64,000 nt of DNA from Uranotaenia lowii (lineage: Eukaryota; Arthropoda; Insecta; Diptera; Culicidae): contig NC_073692.1 of the NCBI RefSeq assembly GCF_029784155.1, forward strand, positions 274,269,413 through 274,333,412, in the 5' to 3' direction. Below the pieces are notes generated by a model. The model was not told the DNA's origin. It searched no databases and saw only the letters and a list, made by a program, of their open reading frames with translations. Below are positions 56,520 to 64,000 of this stretch, in pieces (the stretch's first letter is position 1; every line of letters begins with the position of its first letter). A program made the position numbers and the translations under genes.

Positions 56520-59385
56520 AGATGTAAACCAGTCAAGCTGTGGTTCGATAATTCAATTGACTTCATCGAGTTTAATTCGCTGTCAAATTCTACGGCAGAA
56601 AATGCTCATCGTGCCCCGATCAATGGCGGTCTATACTCCTCAAGTCAATAAGTTGATTTAAAAACGCCTTTTAAAATCGGTTATAGTGAAAAATAAAAAA
56701 ATTAATAATGTTGAAAATCAAGGAACAATGTGTACAACATGTTGCAGTGCGTGTTTTATAGATTAACAAGATCTAAACATTAAAGTTTTCCGGTGTTCAA
56801 CATGCAATTATAATATTTTCGTCACTTGAGAACCACTTGGTCACTTGATTTTTTTAAAAATATTTCTGTAAATATGATATGGAGATTTCTATTTACTGAA
56901 AAATTAATACTGTAGGAGCTACAAAACTGTCCCTGATGAAAATTTATTTAAGAAAATTCGTACTTTCTTTTTTTTATTGACTTTTTTTTTTATTGAAATT
57001 AATTGTATTTGCAACTAATTTTTCAAAAAAATAACATCAAAATACGAACATTTTGACCCATGCTTTTCGCTTATTTTCTAGAAAACTCAAGGTGTTCGAT
57101 AAAAGCCGCCCAAGTATTGGACAACTGTTTAGCCCACTGTAAAGTTGAAGACACTTTCCATCATGAAATTGACACATTTTTTCTTAATATATGAAGCTGT
57201 CAAAAAGATAAGTGTTTGTCACACTGCCGATCTGAGTGCATGAGAAAAACCGAATAACTGGAGAGATGTGTAACATCAATTTGTAAATTTAATTTTCCAT
57301 TAGCCTAAGAAGAATTTTCATTGGTGTGTATAGAGCATTGATCGATCAATTTTTTACACATAATTGATTATGTTTTGTGTTTCAGTTCAGGTCGAGTACC
57401 ATTCCCGGAGATAATAATGAAAATCGTTGATGGAACAAAGTAACACTGTCAAGAAAAAGACGTTGATTTTGATGTAATGAATGATGAAGAAATTGGAAAA
57501 AGTGTTTTGAACCCCAATAATGATATTTTATTCTATGAAATCTATGATACATTTTCGGCTGCAGCGATTCCTTCATGAAGTGTGGATCCACCTAGTGATA
57601 TGATGAAAAACGATAAGATTTTTTTTTAAATATTAGAGTAAGGTAGAGCAAACCCATTTGACAAACTGAATGTAACATAAATAATTTAAACAATATAATA
57701 TAACTAATTTTTTCTTACGTTGCAATGAATTTTTTTCTCCAATGAGAACAACATAATTTTTTTTCAACGGAGATGGAATTACCAAAAAAAATTAACGGAT
57801 AATTGAGTCAAAATACACGGTTAGACACCGGATAATCGAATTTACGTTAAATCAAGTTCGACCTGTATTAGCGTCTTACTCTTAAGTTTAAAGCATACGT
57901 CTTGTACAAACTACAACAACAACTGAAGCCGGTCATTTTCATGGAAATTTTTAAGGATGATTCAAAATTCTGAGATACGAAAATTATTCCCTAAATGTCA
58001 TAAGATATAAGCCTTAATAAAATTTTGTCGGAAACACTCAACGTCTATCTTTTGAACTGAAAGTTTTTTGGCAACTTGTTTTTATGACGTTAGGGTGGTC
58101 CTAAAAAATCAGTTTTTCGTTATATCTTTTAAAGGTGATATTTATCAAAATCATTTATTCTGTGACAATTTAGATAACTATAATGCGCATCTTTCATAAA
58201 TACAGATTAGAGAAATTTCAATTTTTATTTGGTCATTGTTGATCACACGTTAAGAAGAATCTTTTATAACTCGTAAATGAAGAATGTAATCCAAAAAACT
58301 CTAAAATGGTTTAAAGAAGTTTAAAATATAAACAGGAAATCTCAAACCAAAAATTTACGTCTAAATCGGGAAATTTTGAAAGTTTTTCTGAAGCATGATT
58401 TCCATTCCTTTAGGGGCAAAGTGGGCATATGTGGGTTGCCAAACGTTCTCGATAAATTTGAACTAATATGTAATGTGCTTATGGATAAACAGACATGTCG
58501 CGCTTCGCCCTGCCTCGACATGTTTATGAAAAATTGTTCAAATAACAGAAATAATAATTAAATAAGAAATTTTCTCCATATGTGATGAATATTAAAACCA
58601 ATGTTCAGCATTAGAACAGATGACAGGTGATTTTGTTGCTTTAAGATGTCGTTATTTCTAACAAAAAGTTGGTATTTTGCAAGAAAAACTCCTAAAAATT
58701 ATTGTTTTTATTTTTCGTCTGATTTGCGTAATACAGGAAACTTAGATGGTCCACAAAAGTTTAGGAACGCAAAAACGTTTAAATAGAACAGACTGGAATT
58801 TTCAGATTAAGAAATGTTGAGAAATGCATTTTTTATTTAAAGTACTGATGGTGGCGCATCTTGTCGGTTCTGTGCATTTTATACCCATTTCCCCTATGTG
58901 CTGAAAATGACTCTTTAAGAGCTTAATAGTGCCAGTTTGAACAAGTCGAAGTTGTTTTCGTTGATTGATTTTCAAAGATCTTGTTACAATCCATACAATA
59001 TCAAAAAACTGGAGATATGTTTTTTTGATTTAAGCGTTTAATCGTTGTATGAAATTAACTGAAAATCGCCAAAATCTCTATAAAAATAGAGAACAATTTT
59101 ACATGAGTTCTTCAAGAACGTATTGGATCGTTTGATTTGAAATTTGGCATGACGAATTTTTGTTTGAGTAGAGAATTACCTATACCTAAGGACTTTCGAT
59201 TCCATCCTATTCAAGGCAGGGAGGGCTCCTATACACAATAATCGAAAAAATACGATAGAAAGTCGAAAAGTTCAATCTATTGGCAAGTTTTTTTTTATGG
59301 TTTTATTAATGACACTTTACCATCTTTGTGGCATTCGTGTCTTCTATTGGCAAGTGATTCTTATCAAATGTTTTGGAAATGCAGA
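56520..59385. other. AT-rich DNA with a possible pogo-like remnant
   Basis: No intact gene. Around 57800-57865 the phrases GGATAATTGAGTC and GGATAATCGAATTTACG, then CAAGTTCGACCTG followed by TA, resemble pogo/Tigger-type termini. A decayed plus-strand coding trace (ATGATGAAGAAATTGG and similar, about 57400-57590) could be its transposase but no motif is secure. Around 59080-59230 the text resembles the Helitron-type tandem unit (GATTTGAAATTTGGCATGACG). Confidence 0.35.
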
Positions 59386-59766
59386 GGGGAGAATTGGGAT
59401 ACTTGATCCCTTTTTCTTGTTTCTACCATATCTTTATGGAAAAATTTAGCAATTCGTTGTCTTTTGAAATTTCTGACAGAGTATAATTTCAAGTTTCTGT
59501 GCTCCAAAAATTAGAAAGATACTTGATCCTGTTTATGAATTAAAAACCTTCTGGTGGGACATAAAAAAGTTATATTTTTTAGTTAAGGAAGACTTGATCC
59601 CTTGTTAAAGAAGACTTGATATTTAATTCAGGAGGCCCTAACCCTTGATTGAAATTAAACAAAATCGAAATATGATTGGTCATTTGATTGTTTTGATGCA
59701 TATAAGTTTTCATTTCACAATTTATAAGTGCGAAAAGAGTATTCTAAAATTGTATATTTAACCCTA

Positions 59767-60590
59767 TAAGGGTATATACGGGCGATAGTATTGGCGAAAA
59801 ATTGGCCTCAGCCATAACCTCAAACTTTGATGAGCTGACGGCCTCACCAGTGATGCTAGGTGCGTTACTTAAATCAGTATTTGTTTGTTTTAAACTTATT
59901 ATAATATTTCTGAATTGATTAAATTTTTTTAACAATCAACAGCTAAACGTTTAAATTCATTACGGCGCGTTTCTAAATAGATGAAGATAAGCCATCTTTC
60001 GCCTTTTCAAGGTGAATTTAAAACACCTGAAATATTTCTCATGTACTTCTCGGTAAATTAAAAAGAGTTGTTTCTTACTTCTAAACGAATGCACAATCAT
60101 TTGCTGTTTCAAAAAAAAAAGTAAATTAATGAAAGCTACGTCTATGTTGACTATGAAAATAATAGCCAATCAGGCTCTGATTATTTATAATATTTTCTCA
60201 TAATTCGCTAAATCATTTAAGTGTGCGATACAGACAGTTGTTATTCAGTTTAGATTAATGTTGCGTTTAATTTCATATTCTAATAGAAATCTACGGGAAA
60301 GTTGCAAATTTTTAGTACTCATAAAAACGTTTTTCAATAAAAATGCAATCAAAAAATATAATCATTTTCCAAATACCAATGCACTTGGCAGCCCTGAACA
60401 CCCAAAAAAATCAAAACACGAGCATCTGTGTGTCACTTTTCCACAGGGCGAATTTGTTGATATTAGTACCGCAAAATCGCGTTTATCGTGCGCCCTTCTC
60501 AAAAATTGATTCTGTTCTCCCATGGTTTGAGGTTAGGGCTGAGGCCTCTTGCTAAGGTGGTGTTCGTGTAAAACTGTCAATATATCCTAA
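59767..60590. repeat. Copy A of a tandemly doubled 0.8-kb element
   Basis: Starts TAAGGGTATATACGG and ends GTCAATATATCCTAA. Near its ends are inverted phrases (GCCATAACCTCAAA at the left, TTTGAGGTTAGGGC at the right), suggesting a foldback transposon. The frame at 60258-60509 (83 codons) has no recognised domain. Confidence 0.75.
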
Positions 60591-61403
60591 TAAGGGTATA
60601 TACGGACGATAGTATTGGCGAAAAATTGGCTTCAGCCATAACCTCAAATTTTGAGTTGCTGGCGGCCTCACCAGTGATGCTAGGTGTGTTACTAAAATTA
60701 ACATTTGTTCGCTTAAAACTAATTATAATATTTCTGAATTTATTAAATTTTTTTAACTATCAACAACTAAACGTTTCAATTCATTACGAGGCGACTCTAA
60801 ATGGATGAAGATAAGTCATTTTTTGTTAATGAATTTTCAAAATGAATTCAAAACATGTGAAAAATATTTTCATGTACTGCTTGGTAGATTTAAAAAGAAG
60901 TGTTTCTAAATCCTAAACGAATGCAAAATCATTCACTGTTACAAACATTTAAATTAATCAATGTCCCGTCTATGCTGACTTTGAAAAAAATCGCCTACAT
61001 GCTCTGATTATTTTAAACATATCCACATAATTCGCTACATCGTTTAAGTGTACGATACAGTAAGTTGTCATTTCGTTCAGATAAATGATGCGTTTAATTT
61101 CACATTCGAAAAGAAATCTACGGCAAAGTTACAAATTCTCAGTACTCATGAAAAGGTTTTTCAATAACAATACAATTAAAAAATAATCATTTTCCAAACA
61201 TCAATGCACTTGGCACCCCTGAACACCCAAAAAAGCAAAACACGAACGCTTTTCCACAGGGCGAATTTGTCGATATTAGTACCGGAAAATCGCGTTTATC
61301 GTGTACCCTTCTCAAAAATCGATTGTGTTCTCCCATGGTTTGAGGTTAGGGCTGAGGCCTCCTGCTAAGGTGGTGTTCGTGTAGAACTGTCAATATATCC
61401 TAA
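60591..61403. repeat. Copy B of the tandemly doubled element
   Basis: Follows copy A without a gap, with the same start and end phrases and moderate divergence (substitutions and small indels). The period is about 824 bp and copy B is 813 bp. Divergence between copies shows that the duplication is not recent. Confidence 0.75.
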
Positions 61404-61952
61404 TAGTCATGGCATACTTTAAGGCGCTATATTCTAATTTTTAGATGAAATACATTTTTTGAGTCTTTTTTACGAAGGCAAAATATTAGTTTTAATATAA
61501 AAAAAGTTATTCGATACTTTGATCATGATCACGATCCATTCAAATGAATAATGAACGTTTTTGAACTCTTGGGTTCAATTGAACCCACAATGAAAGTTTT
61601 AGAAAACTTTGACTGGACAATAATTGAGAGTTTACCATTGCTTTGAAAATATGGCATTATAAAGTTCATATTATACTCTACAGATTGACATATTTAAATG
61701 AATATTTTTGTTACCCTTTTTTTCATGTAAAAATAATTTTAAAAGTATGAAAAAAGATATTCGAGTAAAATTTTATGAAATTTTTCAAGCAAACTGCAAT
61801 AACTCAAAAGTAAATTTGTTAAGTTTTTTTGAGCTTACAAAAATAGTTGATGAGCTCCATTTGGCATATTTTTCTAGAACACTTGATTGTTGTTAAACTT
61901 TAGCTAAGGAATCAAGTATCCACAGGAATCAAGTATCCACAGGAATCAAGTA

Positions 61953-63260
61953 AAGGGTGTACCCGATGAAATTGCCACACACAAAGTTGATTCTAAAAAC
62001 TCGAGTTTTCATCCGATTTCCATCACATTTTCAGGGCTTGAAAAATAACTATTAAACTTCATTTTAACATTTTACTCGTATTTTATTTACAGTCCATACG
62101 CAAATGCCCGCACCTTGGTCTTAATCCCGGCCATAAGATTCTGCACAACCTGTGGTCACTACCTTAGGTCGTTTAAAAAGGTGCTGCTTCATAATCGCCC
62201 AGTTCTTCTCGATGGGGCGGAGTTTTAGAAGGGTTGAACAGTTTAAGTAGGGTTGCCATCCGTCCCGCAAAAGCAGGACATATCCTGCTTTTTTGTTGAA
62301 TGTCCGCTGTCCCACTTTTTCCTCAAAATGTCCCGCTTTTTTCTTGAAAAACTTTTACAAAGTTAACTGACACACTCTGGAAAAAATGAAACTTAAGTCT
62401 CAATTTCAATTCTCTGTGATTCTCAAAATAATCAGCATTGTTCATAATTTATATAAGAAAATACTTTAGTAAAGTGTTCTTGGAGCAGGTTCAACCAGTA
62501 TGAAAAAAAAAATTGTTTAAGTTGCTTCCAAATAATTATACATTATAGAATTATAGAGATAATTTTTTATTTATTTATTGTTCACGGTCTGGCGGCCTTT
62601 GGCGACTCAATTATCCAAAGTGAATAAAGATGGAAATTTTCTTGAGATTTCACATTTTTTAAAAAATTACCAAACAAACTAATTTTTATACAAATTTTAA
62701 AAAAAAGGTTTTTTTACGCGGTATCAAATCCGCTGTTTACATGTACGACTTGAAATATTATCTCTTAAATAACGTGTCAATTCGCGAAACCCTTGAAAAA
62801 TAATGGTACATTTGGCAAAAAATCCTGTAAATAGAAGTCATGCAAGAAGAACTGAGCAAAATCAATCTGCGTTAAAAAAAACCTTAATGTACTTCTGTAA
62901 ACAACTTCTGCTGATTGTAAACTTAAAAGCTTGCTTACACAACTGAGCTTTTTTTTTTAAGATTTTCTTGAATGTCCCACTTTTTTCGGCTGCGTCCCGC
63001 TTTTTTTCGTGAAATGTCCCGCTTTTTTCTGAAAGTAAAGAAAATTGACTTTATTGTCCGCATACCACTTCAGCACGTCCTTCAAGTAGTGGCATGACTG
63101 GCTGACTTGTTTTGCTTCTCGTCGCGATTAGGGGCCTTTTGTACCTTGGACATTCGAAGTCCGGCCTTAGTTTTGGCATTCTGGACAAAACTACGGCTTA
63201 GGTGCAGCTTCTAGCCAAATCCCGAACGGAGGCGTTCAAGGGCAAGGCTGCTGCTACGAA
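61953..63260 (-). pseudogene. Second DD37E-like Tc1/mariner transposon, heavily decayed
   Basis: After a TA (61951-61952) the left end reads AAGGGTGTACCCGATG. The minus strand carries transposase fragments: LRPIEKNWAIMKQHLF (62226-62170) with the catalytic Glu, VLKWYADNKV-like sequence at about 63080-63050, and an N-terminal-side trace with VQNAKTKAG and APNRDEKQN (about 63190-63110). The order matches the DD37E element at 30548. The segment with the first two Asp residues is missing and another insertion splits the gene at 62226. No right end was found. Confidence 0.7.
62227..63045. mobile_element. Insertion with repeated TGTCCCGCTTTTTT motifs
   Basis: It interrupts the transposase trace between its KLRP and NKVNF segments. 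The left end contains AGGGTTGCCATCCGTCCCGC; the motif TGTCCCGCTTTTTT or close variants recurs near both ends (about 62265-62345 and 62975-63030). It is non-coding; exact ends and duplication were not resolved. Confidence 0.5.
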
Positions 63261-63289
63261 CAAATTTGTTTCTGATTAGGCCCCTGAAA

Positions 63290-64000
63290 AAAGAGTTTAA
63301 GGCTGGTGCTGCTGGTGCTGCTGATTGCTTGTTTTGATTTAGCCTTCGGGTGGAAAAGACGGATTGGCTTAGGAAACGCAGGTTTTTAGAGCAGCTTCTG
63401 CCTATTTTTTTACTTGGCCTTCCAGTAAAAAAATACGGATACGCTTAGGAAGCGCAGATTTTAAGGCTGCTGCTGCTGTTTGTTTGTTTTGGTTTGGCCT
63501 TCCTGTGGAAAAAAACGGATTAGTTTAGGAAGCGCTAATTTTAAAACTGTTGCTGCTGATTGTTTGTTATGATTTAGCTTTCGGGTTTAAAAGGACGGTT
63601 AAGTTTAGGAAGTGCAAATTTTTAAGGCAGTTTCTACTGATAGTTTGTTTTGACTTGACCTTCCGGTGGAAAATTATGGATTGGCTTAGAAAGCGCAGAT
63701 CTAAGGCCGCTTGTGTGAGTTATTTATTTTGATTTTGTGGAAAAAGATTGATTGGCATAGGAAATGCAGATTTTTAAGACAGCTTCTGCTGATTGATTAG
63801 ACTTGGCCATTCGGTGAAAAATTGTGCATTGGCTTAGGAAGCGCTGATATCAAGGTTGCTGCTGGTGATTGTTAGTTTTGATTTGGTCTCTCGGTGGATA
63901 AAGACGAAATTGGATTAGGAAGCGCAGATTTTTAAGGCGGAGATTTTGATTGGCTCAAAAAGCGCAGATTTTAAGGCTGCCTCTGCTGATTGCTTGTATT
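63290..64000. repeat. Degenerate minisatellite, unit about 78 bp, continues past window
   Basis: The phrase GGCTTAGGAAGCGCAGAT or a variant recurs at about 63366, 63443, 63523, 63603, 63684, 63755, 63832, 63913 and 63953. Between copies lie GGCTGCTGCTGATTGTTTG-like and TTGGCCTTCCGGTGGAAAA-like blocks. Spacing is 71-81 bp (the last 40). The short plus frame at 63550 is a repeat translation. Confidence 0.85.

Larger units (their letters stand above)
59386..61950. mobile_element. MITE with ACTTGATCC motifs, interrupted and right end damaged
   Basis: The left end is GGGGAGAATTGGGATACTTG at 59386. The ACTTGATC motif repeats at about 59407, 59521, 59590 and 59613. The right end carries the inverse as three GGAATCAAGTATCCACA-type units (61909-61950), then a TA where a Tc1-like element begins. 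A 1.6-kb doubled element interrupts its centre. Element limits at the right are damaged. Confidence 0.55.

Noticed and set aside
57382..57591. Pogo-like transposase gene
   Set aside because: Only weak coding traces and one terminus-like sequence; no catalytic motif could be secured.

Overview
The window looks like about 64 kb of transposon-dense, AT-rich dipteran DNA, most likely from a mosquito. The pointers are a DD37E mariner-type transposase, I-, RTE- and copia-type retrotransposons, TA-flanked foldback elements and tRNA-derived SINE heads. The mosquito assignment is inference; nothing fixes the species. I see no convincing host gene. Every coding region I can recognise belongs to a mobile element.

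Layout. 1-4931: a copia-type LTR element (minus strand, cut by the window edge) that landed inside a decayed RTE-type LINE. 4932-8181: a LINE with ORF1 and a poly-A-like tail but no ORF2, split by a 1.7-kb foldback element with Transib-like ends. 10139-11050: a TA-flanked MITE. 12096-15361: a second, heavily mutated RTE-type LINE sharing its 5' leader with the first. 19111-19773: another MITE. 20563-22632: about 2.07 kb of almost perfect 8-bp satellite. 22729-24443 and 27771-29269: large nested palindromes, the second broken by a MITE at a TA dinucleotide. 30155-33490: a Helitron-like element made of degenerate tandem repeats, itself carrying a DD37E mariner whose transposase 5' part is replaced by about 490 bp of (CA)n.

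34139-39525 is an apparently full-length, open I-clade LINE (ORF1 plus EN-RT-RNase H ORF2) with an 11-bp target-site duplication. 40598-49562 is a complete Ty3/gypsy element: 1.1-kb LTRs, TACT duplication, tRNA-Lys-type primer site, gag and pol joined by a canonical A_AAA_AAC -1 frameshift signal with a hairpin downstream, and no env. 51344-56390 is a three-level nest: a MITE holding a LINE 3' end, which holds a 3.94-kb essentially non-coding insertion flanked by a perfect 23-bp duplication. 59386-64000 holds a decayed MITE with a tandemly doubled 0.8-kb element, a broken DD37E-like transposon carrying another insertion, and a minisatellite of about 78 bp that runs off the window.

The elements do not form a pathway. 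The value of the window is its insertion history, read from target-site duplications and interrupted repeats, plus two LINE/LTR elements that look structurally intact (34-39 kb and 40-49 kb). Family names rest on motifs recognised by eye; no database search was possible.
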